Shown here: positions 50,588-60,384 of the stretch, piece after piece | Position numbering within the stretch: the stretch's first letter is position 1 | Layout: every line of letters starts with the position of its first letter | Origin: Pseudomonas kielensis | Lineage (GTDB): Bacteria > Pseudomonadota > Gammaproteobacteria > Pseudomonadales > Pseudomonadaceae | DNA length: 64,000 nt | Direction of reading: 5' to 3' | NCBI RefSeq assembly: GCF_014236655.1 | Contig: NZ_JACMYG010000003.1 | Location: 248,001-312,000 of the forward strand | Translations under genes and position numbers: made by a program | Notes under the pieces: model-generated | What the model was told of the DNA's origin: nothing | Seen by the model: the letters and a program-made list of their open reading frames with translations, nothing else | Database searches by the model: none

Positions 50588-51517
50588 ATGAACGTCAGAA
50601 TTTCCCACACTGCCACGGCCCAGAAGTTTCTCGAAGAAGCCAGCGGCCTGCTCAACGATGACGGTAACCCGCGTGCCAAGGCCCTGGTCCACCGCATCCT
50701 GCGCGACTCGGTGAGCATCATCGAAGACCTCAACGTGACCCCGGAAGAGTTCTGGAAAGCAGTCAACTACCTCAACGTGCTGGGCAGCCGCCAGGAAGCC
50801 GGCCTGCTGGTGGCCGGCCTGGGCCTGGAGCACTACCTGGACCTGCTGATGGACGCTGCAGACGAGCAGGTCGGCAAGTCCGGCGGCACGCCGCGGACCA
50901 TCGAAGGCCCGCTGTACGTGGCCGGCGCACCCTTGTCCCAGGCTGAGGCACGCCTGGATGACGGCGTCGACCCGGGCGTGGTGCTGTTCATGCAGGGCCA
51001 GGTCAAGAACACCGACGGCACGCCGCTGGCGGGGGCGGTGGTTGACGTCTGGCACGCCAACACCGGCGGCACCTACTCGTATTTCGATGGCAGCCAGTCG
51101 GAGTTCAACCTGCGTCGGCGCATCGTCACCGATGCCGAAGGCCGCTATCGTTTTCGCAGTATCGTGCCGTCGGGCTACGGCTGCCCACCGGACGGTCCGA
51201 CCCAGCAACTGCTCGATCAACTGGGCCGCCACGGCCAGCGTCCGGCGCACATTCACTTCTTCATCTCGGCCGATGACCATCGCCACCTGACCACCCAGAT
51301 CAACCTGGATGGCGACAAGTACCTGCACGATGACTTCGCCTACGCCACCCGTGACGAACTGATCGCCCAGATCACCTTCAGCGACGATCAGCAGCGTGCC
51401 GCCGCCTACGGCGTGAGTGGCCGGTTTGCCGAAATCGAGTTCGACTTCACCCTGCAATCCTCGGCCCAGCCCGAAGAACAGCAGCGTCATGAGCGGGTTC
51501 GCGCACTGGAGGATTGA
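50588..51517 (+). CDS. catA: Catechol 1,2-dioxygenase
   Basis: A 309-residue intradiol dioxygenase that cleaves catechol to cis,cis-muconate. The Fe(III) ligands can be placed: Tyr163 (GTYSYFDG), Tyr197 (SGYGCP), His221 and His223 (PAHIHFF). The helical N-terminal dimer/linker region is present, as in other CatA. Last gene of catBCA, 50 bp after catC; followed by a hairpin. Confidence 0.95.
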   Translation: MNVRISHTATAQKFLEEASGLLNDDGNPRAKALVHRILRDSVSIIEDLNVTPEEFWKAVNYLNVLGSRQEAGLLVAGLGLEHYLDLLMDAADEQVGKSGGTPRTIEGPLYVAGAPLSQAEARLDDGVDPGVVLFMQGQVKNTDGTPLAGAVVDVWHANTGGTYSYFDGSQSEFNLRRRIVTDAEGRYRFRSIVPSGYGCPPDGPTQQLLDQLGRHGQRPAHIHFFISADDHRHLTTQINLDGDKYLHDDFAYATRDELIAQITFSDDQQRAAAYGVSGRFAEIEFDFTLQSSAQPEEQQRHERVRALED

Positions 51518-51534
51518 TCCGCGCGGGCACCCGG

Positions 51535-51569
51535 CCACGAGATAACGCACCGTTTATCTCGTGGTCTTT
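51535..51569 (+). terminator. Hairpin after catA
   Basis: CCACGAGATAA / TTATCTCGTGG 11-bp stem with an 8-base loop, then TCTTTC. A short, poor T-run makes it a moderate terminator candidate. Confidence 0.55.
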
Positions 51570-51668
51570 CGCATTGTGGGCATTGGCATAGAATGGCCAG
51601 GCCTGATTTGCCTGAGGCGGGCGCCAGCGACCCGCCATCGCCTATAAAAACAATGAGAGTGACCGGTT

Positions 51669-52625
51669 ATGCAAGCGCACCTGTTAAGTGAGCGCAGCAG
51701 CGTGTTTGTCCAGGCCGACCCCTATGCGGTGTCGGGCTACGTCAATCAGCACGTGGGCAGCCACGACATTCGCCTGCCTCGCAGTGGCAGCCCGCAGGCC
51801 AGTCTCAATCACAGCAAATTCGCCAGCCTGGACCTGTGCCGCATCAGCTACGGCGGCAGCGTGCGGGTGACCTCGCCGGCGCTGGAGACCCTCTTTCACC
51901 TGCAGGTGCTGCTCAAGGGCAACTGCCTGTGGCGCGGTCACAAGCAGGAACACTACTTCGCCCCCGGTGAACTGCTGCTGATCAACCCGGACGATCCGGT
52001 AGACCTGACGTATTCCGACGATTGCGAAAAATTCATCCTGAAAATGCCCGCCAGCCTGCTGGAGTCGGTCTGCCAGGAACAACGCTGGCTGCACCCGGGG
52101 CAGGGCGTACGTTTCCTGGAAAACCGCTACCAACTGGCCGAGCTCGAAGGATTCATCAACCTGCTGGGCATGGTCTGCCAGGAGGCCGAGGCAGCCGAGA
52201 GCATGCCCCGGGTCCAGGAACACTACGCGCAGATCATCGTCAGCAAAATGCTCAGCCTGATGAAAACCAACGTCAGCCGTGCTGGCCTTGGGTCCCCGAC
52301 CTCAAGTTTCGAGCTGATCGCCGACTACATCGAGCGCAACCTCAAGCAGGACATCTGCAGCGAGGAACTGGCGCGCCAGGCCCGCATCAGCCTGCGCTCG
52401 CTGTATGGCCTGTTCGAGCGCCATGCCGCCACCACGCCGAAAAACTACATCCGGCAGAAGAAGCTGGAGCGGGTCAACGCCTGCCTCAGCGACCCCACCT
52501 GCACGGTGCGCAACGTCACCGAACTGGCCATGGACTACGGCTTCCTGCACCTGGGCCGGTTCTCCGAAAGCTATCGCAAGCAGTTCGGCGAATTGCCTTC
52601 CGACACCCTCAAGCGCCGCCATTGA
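51669..52625 (+). CDS. benR: AraC/XylS-family activator of benzoate genes BenR
   Basis: A 318-residue regulator. N-terminal ligand domain (VNQHVGSHDIRLPRSGSP...) and a C-terminal AraC DNA-binding domain with two helix-turn-helices (EELARQARISLRSLYGLFERHAATTPKNYIRQKKL; VTELAMDYGFLHLGRFSESYRKQFGELPSDTLKRR). Close to BenR/XylS, which bind TGCA-N6-GGNTA repeats in response to benzoate; such repeats stand upstream of benA. Confidence 0.93.
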   Translation: MQAHLLSERSSVFVQADPYAVSGYVNQHVGSHDIRLPRSGSPQASLNHSKFASLDLCRISYGGSVRVTSPALETLFHLQVLLKGNCLWRGHKQEHYFAPGELLLINPDDPVDLTYSDDCEKFILKMPASLLESVCQEQRWLHPGQGVRFLENRYQLAELEGFINLLGMVCQEAEAAESMPRVQEHYAQIIVSKMLSLMKTNVSRAGLGSPTSSFELIADYIERNLKQDICSEELARQARISLRSLYGLFERHAATTPKNYIRQKKLERVNACLSDPTCTVRNVTELAMDYGFLHLGRFSESYRKQFGELPSDTLKRRH

Positions 52626-52650
52626 CTGCCACGCCTTGCCGCTCGCGCTT

Positions 52651-52713
52651 TGCACAAAACGGATAATGATCTGCAGCCAATGGCTATTGCCCCTCCAGCA
52701 CCGGCTCTAGCAT
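52651..52713 (+). promoter_or_regulatory. BenR-dependent Pben promoter
   Basis: Two direct repeats of TGCA-N6-GGNTA: TGCACAAAACGGATA (52651-52665) and TGCAGCCAATGGCTA (52672-52686), 21 bp apart centre to centre. The proximal copy overlaps a -35 TATTGC (52685-52690) by two bases; a 17-bp spacer leads to -10 TAGCAT (52708-52713). This is the same geometry as the XylS-controlled Pm promoter. Confidence 0.88.
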
Positions 52714-52750
52714 GAGCCTTGCCTGAATAAAAACAATGGAGGCGGCGGCC

Positions 52751-54115
52751 ATGTCCCTGCGACCCGAATACCTTCACTCCCTGCTCGAAGACGACAAAGA
52801 ACAGGGTATCTTCCGTTGCAAGCGCGAGATGTTTACCGACCCGCGCCTGTTCGACCTCGAAATGCAGCACATCTTCGAGGGCAACTGGTTGTATCTGGCC
52901 CACGAGAGCCAGATCCCCAACAAAAACGATTTCTACACCACCACCATGGGCCGCCAGTCGATCTTCATCGCGCGCAACAAGGACGGTGAGCTCAACGCCT
53001 TCCTCAACGCCTGCAGCCACCGTGGGGCGATGCTCTGCCGCCACAAGACCGGCAACAAGTCGTCCTACACCTGTCCGTTCCACGGCTGGACGTTCAACAA
53101 CTCCGGCAAGTTGCTCAAGGTCAAGGATCCCTCGGCGGCAGGTTACCCGGCCAGCTTCAACTGCGAAGGCTCCCACGACCTGACCAAAGTCGCGCGCTTC
53201 GAGTCCTACCGTGGCTTCCTGTTCGGCAGCCTCAAGGCCGATGTAGTGCCCCTGGTCGAGCACCTGGGGGAATCGGCGAAGATCATCGACATGATCGTCG
53301 ATCAATCCGCCGATGGCCTGGAAGTACTGCGCGGCTCCAGCAGCTACATCTATGAAGGCAACTGGAAACTCACCGCGGAGAACGGCGCCGACGGCTACCA
53401 CGTCAGCTCCGTGCACTGGAACTACGCGGCCACCCAGAACCAGCGCAAGCAACGCGAATGCGGTGACGAGAACCCGACCATGAGCGCCGGCACCTGGGCC
53501 AAGCAGGGCGGCGGTTTTTACTCCTTCGACAAGGGCCACATGCTGCTCTGGACCCGCTGGTCCAACCCCGAGGATCGTCCGCTGTACGAGCGCCGTGACG
53601 AACTGGCCAGGGACTTCGGCAAGGCGCGCGCCGACTGGATGATCGAGAACTCGCGCAACCTGTGCCTGTACCCCAACGTGTACCTGATGGACCAGTTCAG
53701 CTCGCAGATCCGCATTGCCCGCCCGATCTCGGTCAACCGCACCGAAATCACCATCTACTGCATCGCCCCCAAAGGGGAGAGCGACACCGCCCGTTCGAGC
53801 CGGATCCGCCAGTACGAAGACTTCTTCAATGTCAGCGGCATGGCCACGCCGGACGACCTGGAAGAGTTCCGCTCCTGCCAGATGGGCTACCAGGGCAGCA
53901 CCAGTGCCTGGAACGACATGTCCCGTGGCGCCGAGCACTGGGTCGAAGGCGCCGACGAGGCGGCCAAGGAAATCGACCTGCACCCATTGCTCAGTGGGGT
54001 GCGTACCGAAGATGAAGGGCTGTTCGTGCTGCAACACAAATACTGGCAGCAAACCATGCTCAAGGCGCTGGAGGCCGAGCAGTCGGCGTTGATCAAGGTG
54101 GAGGAACTGGCATGA
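52751..54115 (+). CDS. benA: Benzoate 1,2-dioxygenase large subunit
   Basis: A 454-residue Rieske non-haem iron oxygenase alpha subunit that hydroxylates benzoate to the cis-diol. The Rieske cluster ligands are Cys88, His90, Cys108 and His111 (CSHRGAMLC ... CPFHGW). The mononuclear iron site is in [16 protein letters not shown]. Two ATGs are in frame; 52751 is favoured because GGAGG at 52738 is at the right distance, while it overlaps the start at 52736. Confidence 0.95.
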   Translation: MSLRPEYLHSLLEDDKEQGIFRCKREMFTDPRLFDLEMQHIFEGNWLYLAHESQIPNKNDFYTTTMGRQSIFIARNKDGELNAFLNACSHRGAMLCRHKTGNKSSYTCPFHGWTFNNSGKLLKVKDPSAAGYPASFNCEGSHDLTKVARFESYRGFLFGSLKADVVPLVEHLGESAKIIDMIVDQSADGLEVLRGSSSYIYEGNWKLTAENGADGYHVSSVHWNYAATQNQRKQRECGDENPTMSAGTWAKQGGGFYSFDKGHMLLWTRWSNPEDRPLYERRDELARDFGKARADWMIENSRNLCLYPNVYLMDQFSSQIRIARPISVNRTEITIYCIAPKGESDTARSSRIRQYEDFFNVSGMATPDDLEEFRSCQMGYQGSTSAWNDMSRGAEHWVEGADEAAKEIDLHPLLSGVRTEDEGLFVLQHKYWQQTMLKALEAEQSALIKVEELA

Positions 54116-54600
54116 GCGTGACCTACGACACTGTGCGCGATTTTCTCTACCGCGAAGCGCGCTACCTCGACGACAAGGACTGGGACAACTGGCTGGAACT
54201 CTACGCCGCCGACGCCAGCTTCTGGATGCCGTCCTGGGACGACAACGACGAACTGACCGAAGACCCGCAGCGGGAAATTTCCCTGATCTGGTACGGCAAC
54301 CGCACCGGCCTTGAAGACCGCATCTTCCGCATCAAGACCGAACGTTCCAGCGCCAGCGTGCCGGACACCCGGACCTCCCACAACATCAGCAACATCGAGC
54401 TGCTCGAACAGCACGACGGCCTGTGCAAGGTGCGCTTCAACTGGCACACCTTGAGTTTTCGCTACAAGACCGTCGACAGCTATTTCGGCAGCAGCTTCTA
54501 CACCCTCGACGTGCGCGGTGACAGCCCGCTGATCAAGGCCAAGAAAGTGATCCTGAAGAACGACTACGTTCGCCAGGTCATCGATGTCTACCATTTGTGA
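54112..54600 (+). CDS. benB: Benzoate 1,2-dioxygenase small subunit
   Basis: A 162-residue beta subunit of the ring-hydroxylating dioxygenase, with the NTF2-like fold ([33 protein letters not shown]). It overlaps benA by 4 bp (ATGA). Stabilises the alpha3beta3 enzyme. Confidence 0.94.
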   Translation: MSVTYDTVRDFLYREARYLDDKDWDNWLELYAADASFWMPSWDDNDELTEDPQREISLIWYGNRTGLEDRIFRIKTERSSASVPDTRTSHNISNIELLEQHDGLCKVRFNWHTLSFRYKTVDSYFGSSFYTLDVRGDSPLIKAKKVILKNDYVRQVIDVYHL

Positions 54601-54610
54601 GGCCGCGGTC

Positions 54611-55624
54611 ATGACCCATTCCATCGCTTTGAATTTTGAAGACGGCGTCACCCGCTTTGTCGACGCCAACCCCGGTGAGACCGTGGCCGATGCCGCCTAC
54701 CGCCAGGGCATCAACATCCCGCTCGATTGCCGCGATGGCGCCTGCGGGACCTGCAAGTGTTTTGCCGAGGCCGGGCGCTATGACCTGGGCGAGGAATACA
54801 TCGAAGACGCGCTGACGGCCGAAGAGGCCGAGCAGGGGTTTGTCCTGACCTGTCAGATGCGTGCCCAGAGCGATTGCGTGGTGCGGGTGCCGGCCTCGTC
54901 CGACGTCTGCCGCACCCAGCAGGCCAGCTACAGTGCCGCCATCAGTCAGGTACGGCAGTTGTCGGACAGCACCATTGCCCTGTCGATCAAGGGCGAGGCC
55001 CTGAGCAAGCTGGCGTTCCTGCCGGGGCAATACGTCAACCTGGGCATTCCCGGCAGCGAGCAGACCCGGGCCTATTCATTCAGCTCGCTGCAGCGTGACG
55101 GTGAGGTCAGCTTCCTGATCCGCAATGTCCCGGGTGGGTTGATGAGCAGTTTCCTGACCGGCATCGCCAAGGCCGGCGACAGCATGAGCCTGGCGGGCCC
55201 CCTGGGCAGCTTCTACCTGCGCGAGATCCAGCGGCCGTTGCTGCTGCTGGCCGGCGGCACGGGGTTGGCGCCCTTTACCGCCATGCTGGAAAAAATCGCC
55301 GACCAGGGCAGCGCCCACCCATTGCACCTGATCTACGGGGTGACCAACGATTTTGACCTGGTGGAGCTCGATCGCCTGCAAGCCTTGGCCGCGCGCATCC
55401 CCAACTTCAGCTTCAGTTCCTGCGTGGCCAACCCGGACAGCGCGCACCCGCTCAAGGGCTACGTGACCCAGCACATCGAACCCCGGCATTTGAACGATGG
55501 CGACGTTGACGTCTACCTCTGTGGCCCGCCACCGATGGTCGAGGCGGTGAGCCAGTACATTCGCGAGCAGGGCATTGCGCCAAAGAACTTTTACTACGAG
55601 AAATTTGCCGCCAGTGCTGCCTGA
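54611..55624 (+). CDS. benC: Benzoate 1,2-dioxygenase electron transfer component
   Basis: A 337-residue NADH reductase. The N-terminal plant-type [2Fe-2S] has Cys40, Cys45, Cys48 and Cys81 (CRDGACGTC ... TCQM); then an FAD domain (RAYSFSS) and an NAD domain (GGTGLAPF, CGPPPMV). GAGG upstream sets ATG 54611. Supplies electrons to BenAB. Confidence 0.95.
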   Translation: MTHSIALNFEDGVTRFVDANPGETVADAAYRQGINIPLDCRDGACGTCKCFAEAGRYDLGEEYIEDALTAEEAEQGFVLTCQMRAQSDCVVRVPASSDVCRTQQASYSAAISQVRQLSDSTIALSIKGEALSKLAFLPGQYVNLGIPGSEQTRAYSFSSLQRDGEVSFLIRNVPGGLMSSFLTGIAKAGDSMSLAGPLGSFYLREIQRPLLLLAGGTGLAPFTAMLEKIADQGSAHPLHLIYGVTNDFDLVELDRLQALAARIPNFSFSSCVANPDSAHPLKGYVTQHIEPRHLNDGDVDVYLCGPPPMVEAVSQYIREQGIAPKNFYYEKFAASAA

Positions 55625-55684
55625 CAGGCTCAGGCCGCCACCCCATCCCCTTTGGGGTCAGTCACACCGTCTTGAGGATTGGAA

Positions 55685-56458
55685 ATGCACAGATTCCACG
55701 AAAAAGTCGCGCTGGTCACTGGCGCAGCCCAGGGCATCGGGCGTCGGGTCGCCGAGCGCATGGCGGCTGAAGGCGCGCGCCTGGTGCTGGTCGATCGCTC
55801 TGAGCTGGTGTTCGAGTTGCAGGAGCAACTGGGCGCACACTGCGAAGTCCTGACCCTCACCGCCGACCTTGAACAATACACCGAGTGCGACCGGGTGATG
55901 CAGGCTGCGGTCGAGCGTTTCGGGCGTCTCGACATCCTGATCAACAACGTCGGCGGCACCATCTGGGCCAAGCCGTTCGAGCACTACGAGGCGCCGCAGA
56001 TCGAGGCGGAGGTCCGGCGGTCGTTGTTTCCGACCTTGTGGTGCTGTCATGCCGCACTGCCGTACATGCTGGAGCAGGGCAGTGGGGCGATCGTCAACGT
56101 CTCGTCCATCGCCACCCGCAGCGTCAATCGGGTGCCCTATGGCGCGGCGAAGGGCGGGGTCAACGCACTGACGGCGTGCCTGGCCTTCGAAACCGCCGGG
56201 CGCGGGATCCGGGTCAATGCCACCGCCCCTGGCGGCACCGAAGCACCACCGCGGCGAATCCCGCGTAACAGTGCCGAGCAGAGCCCGCAGGAGCAGGTCT
56301 GGTACCAGCAGATCGTCGACCAGACCGTCGACAGCAGCCTGATGAAGCGCTATGGCACCATTGACGAACAGGTCGAACCGATCCTGTTCCTGGCGTCCGA
56401 CGCCGCGGCCTACATCACCGGGCTGGTGATGCCGGTGGGCGGCGGCGACCAGGGCTGA
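55685..56458 (+). CDS. benD: Benzoate cis-diol dehydrogenase
   Basis: A 257-residue short-chain dehydrogenase that oxidises and decarboxylates the diol to catechol. NAD loop TGAAQGIGRR, NNVGG, and the Ser / Tyr-x3-Lys set in VNVSSIATRSVNRVPYGAAKGG. GAGGA upstream supports ATG 55685. The operon ends here: no benK, benE or benF transporter/porin gene follows, and dnaQ starts 89 bp on. Confidence 0.94.
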   Translation: MHRFHEKVALVTGAAQGIGRRVAERMAAEGARLVLVDRSELVFELQEQLGAHCEVLTLTADLEQYTECDRVMQAAVERFGRLDILINNVGGTIWAKPFEHYEAPQIEAEVRRSLFPTLWCCHAALPYMLEQGSGAIVNVSSIATRSVNRVPYGAAKGGVNALTACLAFETAGRGIRVNATAPGGTEAPPRRIPRNSAEQSPQEQVWYQQIVDQTVDSSLMKRYGTIDEQVEPILFLASDAAAYITGLVMPVGGGDQG

Positions 56459-56547
56459 GGCCTGCAACTGCCACAGGGCTGCGCCTTGCAGCTCTGTGTT
56501 AAGATCGCCGCCCTACGCAAAATGCTACGCAGAAGGGGTGTACACAG

Positions 56548-57306
56548 ATGGCTCAGAGGATGGTGGTGCTCGACACCGAAACCACCGGCATGCCGGTGAC
56601 CGACGGGCACCGGATCATCGAGATCGGTTGCGTCGAGTTGCTCGGTCGACGTCTGACGGGCCGGCATTTCCACGTCTATTTGCAGCCGGACCGGGAAAGT
56701 GACGAGGGCGCGATTGGCGTCCACGGCATCACCAACGAGTTCCTGGTGGGCAAGCCGCGCTTCGCTGAAGTGGCCGATGAGTTCTTTGAGTTCATCAAGG
56801 GCGCCCAACTGATCATCCATAACGCGGCGTTCGACGTTGGTTTCATCAACAACGAATTTGCCCTGATGGGCCAGCACGACCGGGCGGATATTACCCAGCA
56901 CTGCTCGATCCTCGACACCCTGATGATGGCCCGGGAGCGTCACCCCGGGCAGCGCAACAGCCTCGATGCCCTGTGCAAACGTTATGGCGTCGACAACTCC
57001 GGCCGTGAGCTGCACGGCGCCTTGCTCGACTCCGAGATCCTTGCCGACGTCTACCTGACCATGACCGGCGGCCAGACCAGCCTGTCGCTGGCTGGCAATG
57101 CGTCTGACGGTAATGGTTCGGGCGATGGCTCGGGCAGCCAGGCCAGCGAAATCCGTCGCCTGCCGGCAGACCGCACCCCGGCGCGGATCATTCGTGCCAG
57201 CGAAGCCGAACTGGCCGAGCATGCCGCACGCCTGGAAATCATCGCCAAGTCCGCCGGCGCTCCCGCGCTGTGGACCCAACTGGCCGAAGCCAAAGCCCTG
57301 GGCTGA
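56548..57306 (+). CDS. dnaQ: DNA polymerase III epsilon subunit (3'-5' proofreading exonuclease)
   Basis: A 252-residue proofreading subunit. ExoI motif VLDTETTGM (Asp9, Glu11), ExoII around IHNAAFDVGFINNEF, ExoIII HGALLDSEILADVYL. A beta-clamp binding sequence QTSLSL follows the nuclease domain, and a flexible Ser/Gly-rich linker leads to the C-terminal tail that binds the alpha subunit. Normally next to rnhA; separated here by 8.5 kb. Confidence 0.95.
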   Translation: MAQRMVVLDTETTGMPVTDGHRIIEIGCVELLGRRLTGRHFHVYLQPDRESDEGAIGVHGITNEFLVGKPRFAEVADEFFEFIKGAQLIIHNAAFDVGFINNEFALMGQHDRADITQHCSILDTLMMARERHPGQRNSLDALCKRYGVDNSGRELHGALLDSEILADVYLTMTGGQTSLSLAGNASDGNGSGDGSGSQASEIRRLPADRTPARIIRASEAELAEHAARLEIIAKSAGAPALWTQLAEAKALG

Positions 57307-57499
57307 GGAAGTAGCGCCGACCCTGTGGGGGCGGCGTACCCATGGATTGTGCGGGCTTTTGTGCCGGGTTCATGGTGTTCTCGTATCAGCCATACCGTTT
57401 GCCCGTAGGTTCCGGTGCATCGCTCGCTACATGGGCCGCAACCCTCTACCCTGAGTGTATTGGCAGACCATGGTCCGCCGCTTCAGGACGCCAAGCCCC

Positions 57500-59755
57500 A
57501 TGTACAAAGACTTGAAGTTCCCGGTCCTCATCGTTCACCGCGATATCAAGGCCGACACGGTTGCCGGTGACCGCGTCCGGGGTATCGCGCGGGAGTTGGA
57601 GCAGGAAGGTTTCAGCGTGGTATCGGCGGTGGATTACACGGAGGGGCGGCTGGTTGCCTCGACTCACCACGGCCTGGCGTGCATGTTGATTGCCGCCGAG
57701 GGCGCGGGTGAAAACACCCACCTGCTGCAGAACATGGCCGAGTTGATCCGGGTGGCCCGGGCCCGGGCACCGAACCTGCCGATCTTCGCCCTGGGCGAAC
57801 AGGTCACCCTGGAAAACGCCCCGGCCGACGCCATGAGCGAACTCAACCAGCTACGCGGCATTCTTTATCTGTTCGAAGACACCGTGCCCTTTCTCGCACG
57901 CCAGGTGGCGCGGGCGGCCCGCAGTTACCTGGATGGCTTGCTGCCGCCGTTCTTCAAGGCCCTGGTGCAGCATACCGCCGACTCCAACTACTCCTGGCAC
58001 ACACCGGGGCACGGTGGGGGCGTTGCCTATCACAAGAGCCCGGTCGGGCAGGCCTTCCACCAGTTTTTCGGGGAAAACACCTTGCGCTCAGACCTCTCGG
58101 TCTCGGTGCCCGAGCTCGGTTCGCTGCTCGACCACACCGGTCCCCTGGCCGAAGCCGAAGCCCGGGCCGCGCGCAACTTCGGGGCCGATCACACCTTTTT
58201 CGTGATCAATGGCACGTCCACCGCCAACAAGATCGTCTGGCAGGCCATGGTTGCCCGCGACGACCTGGTGCTGGTGGATCGCAACTGCCACAAATCGGTG
58301 CTGCATTCGATCATCATGACCGGGGCCATCCCGCTGTACCTGTGCCCGGAGCGCAACGAGCTGGGGATCATCGGCCCGATCCCCTTGAGCGAATTCAGCC
58401 GCGAATCGATCCAGGCCAAGATCGACGCCAGCCCGCTGACTCGTGGCCGTGCCCCCAACGTCAAGCTGGCGGTGGTCACCAATTCGACCTACGACGGCCT
58501 TTGCTACAACGCGGAGCTGATCAAGCAGACCCTGGGCAACAGCGTCGAAGTCCTGCACTTTGACGAGGCCTGGTACGCCTATGCGGCCTTTCATGAGTTC
58601 TTCGCCGGGCGCTACGGCATGGGCACTTCGCGCTCGGCCGACAGCCCGCTGGTGTTCACCACCCATTCGACCCACAAGCTGCTGGCGGCCTTCAGCCAGG
58701 CCTCGATGATTCATGTGCAGGACGGTGGCGCCCGGCAACTGGACCGCGACCGTTTCAATGAAGCGTTCATGATGCACATCTCGACATCGCCGCAGTACAG
58801 CATCATTGCCTCGCTGGACGTGGCGTCGGCGATGATGGAGGGACCGGCGGGGCGCTCGCTGCTGCAGGAAATGTTCGATGAGGCCCTGAGTTTTCGCCGG
58901 GCGCTGGCCAACCTGCGCCAGCACATTGGCGCCGATGACTGGTGGTTCTCTATCTGGCAGCCGCCGCTGGTGACCGGCATCGACCGGGTCGCCACCGCGG
59001 ACTGGCTGTTGCTGCCCGAAGACGAGTGGCACGGTTTTGGTGATATCGCCGAGGACTACGTGCTGCTCGACCCGATCAAGGTGACCCTGGTGATGCCCGG
59101 CCTGACCGCCGGCGGTGCCTTGAGCGAGCGCGGGATCCCGGCGGCGGTGGTCAGCAAGTTCCTCTGGGAGCGCGGCCTGGTGGTCGAGAAGACGGGTCTA
59201 TACTCGTTCCTGGTGCTGTTCTCGATGGGCATCACCAAGGGCAAATGGAGCACCTTGCTCACCGAGTTGCTGGAGTTCAAGCGCAGCTACGATGCCAACG
59301 TCAGCCTCGCCACCTGCCTGCCCTGTGTGGCGCAACAGGACGGCGCCCGTTATCAGGGAATGGGCTTGCGCGACCTGTGCGACCAACTGCACGCCTGTTA
59401 TCGCAGCAACGCCACGGCCAAGCACCTCAAACGCATGTACACGGTGCTGCCGGAAGTCGCGATGAAACCGGCCGACGCCTACGATCAACTGGTCCGTGGT
59501 GAAGTCGAGGCGGTGCCCATTGAACAACTGCTAGGGCGCATCGCCGCCGTGATGCTGGTACCGTACCCGCCGGGGATCCCTTTGATCATGCCAGGTGAGC
59601 GCTTTACCGAGGCCACTCGCTCGATCATCGATTACCTGGCGTTTGCCCGCACGTTTGACCACAGTTTCCCGGGTTTCGTCGCCGATGTGCACGGCCTGCA
59701 ACATGAAGACGAGGGCAATGGCCGGTGCTACACCGTCGATTGCATCAGGATGTGA
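57500..59755 (+). CDS. ldcA: Lysine (Orn/Lys/Arg family) decarboxylase LdcA-like
   Basis: A 751-residue fold-type I PLP decarboxylase with an N-terminal wing domain (response-regulator-like, KFPVLIVHRDIKADT). PLP region: SWHTPGHGGG, NGTSTANKIV, HFDEAWYAY and TTHSTHKLLAAFSQASMIHV with the Lys. In P. aeruginosa the enzyme at this position was shown to act on L-lysine to make cadaverine; activity on lysine is inferred here. ATG 57500 gives exactly the same length. Confidence 0.9.
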   Translation: MYKDLKFPVLIVHRDIKADTVAGDRVRGIARELEQEGFSVVSAVDYTEGRLVASTHHGLACMLIAAEGAGENTHLLQNMAELIRVARARAPNLPIFALGEQVTLENAPADAMSELNQLRGILYLFEDTVPFLARQVARAARSYLDGLLPPFFKALVQHTADSNYSWHTPGHGGGVAYHKSPVGQAFHQFFGENTLRSDLSVSVPELGSLLDHTGPLAEAEARAARNFGADHTFFVINGTSTANKIVWQAMVARDDLVLVDRNCHKSVLHSIIMTGAIPLYLCPERNELGIIGPIPLSEFSRESIQAKIDASPLTRGRAPNVKLAVVTNSTYDGLCYNAELIKQTLGNSVEVLHFDEAWYAYAAFHEFFAGRYGMGTSRSADSPLVFTTHSTHKLLAAFSQASMIHVQDGGARQLDRDRFNEAFMMHISTSPQYSIIASLDVASAMMEGPAGRSLLQEMFDEALSFRRALANLRQHIGADDWWFSIWQPPLVTGIDRVATADWLLLPEDEWHGFGDIAEDYVLLDPIKVTLVMPGLTAGGALSERGIPAAVVSKFLWERGLVVEKTGLYSFLVLFSMGITKGKWSTLLTELLEFKRSYDANVSLATCLPCVAQQDGARYQGMGLRDLCDQLHACYRSNATAKHLKRMYTVLPEVAMKPADAYDQLVRGEVEAVPIEQLLGRIAAVMLVPYPPGIPLIMPGERFTEATRSIIDYLAFARTFDHSFPGFVADVHGLQHEDEGNGRCYTVDCIRM

Positions 59756-59769
59756 GGATGTTTCCCAGT

Positions 59770-60384
59770 ATGCAACCGGTCATCAACCCCAAATACCCGG
59801 GCCTGGCAGTGCGTGTCGCTGACCAGGGCTTTGCCGCGTACATCTGGGGCAGCGACTTCAGTTTTGAAGTCAGGGCCTACGCCAGTGCCCAACTCGATAC
59901 CCCGGTGGCGGCGTGGCCGCTGCACCCCATCACGCCTTATCGCAAGTGCTACGGCATCGACCCCGAGGAGTTCGCCAGTTTCCACAACGCCGTCGACAGT
60001 GCGATTTTCATGGCCTTCCTCGATGACCAGCCGGTGGGGCACATCGTGGTCAGCACCAACTGGAACGGCTTTGCCCATATCGACGAACTGGCCGTGCATG
60101 CGCCGGCGCGGCGTCATGGCGTGGCCAAGGCGTTGCTCGACGTGGCGCAGTTCTGGAGTCGCAAGAAGAAGCTGCCGGGGATCATGCTGGAAACCCAGAA
60201 CAACAACCTGGGCGCCTGTCGGCTGTATGAGCGGTGCGGGTATGTGATTGGCGGCATCGATCACCTGCGGTATCGCGGCATCGACCCGCAGACGGCGGAA
60301 GTGGCGTTGTTCTGGTACCGCCTGTTTGCTGACCCGTTGGAGCCGCCGATCAGCCCGCCAGCATCGCCTCGGCTTGTGCCTTGA
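59770..60384 (+). CDS. GNAT-family N-acetyltransferase
   Basis: A 204-residue acetyltransferase. The acetyl-CoA loop is in HIDELAVHAPARRHGVAKALLDVAQFW, followed by LETQNNNLGACRLYERCGYVIGG, both typical of GNAT. It follows the decarboxylase gene closely, so an amine or polyamine substrate is possible but not shown. GAGG at 59754 suits ATG 59770 better than ATG 59758, which is only one base from it. The 3' end overlaps the convergent LysR gene by 35 bp. Confidence 0.78.
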   Translation: MQPVINPKYPGLAVRVADQGFAAYIWGSDFSFEVRAYASAQLDTPVAAWPLHPITPYRKCYGIDPEEFASFHNAVDSAIFMAFLDDQPVGHIVVSTNWNGFAHIDELAVHAPARRHGVAKALLDVAQFWSRKKKLPGIMLETQNNNLGACRLYERCGYVIGGIDHLRYRGIDPQTAEVALFWYRLFADPLEPPISPPASPRLVP

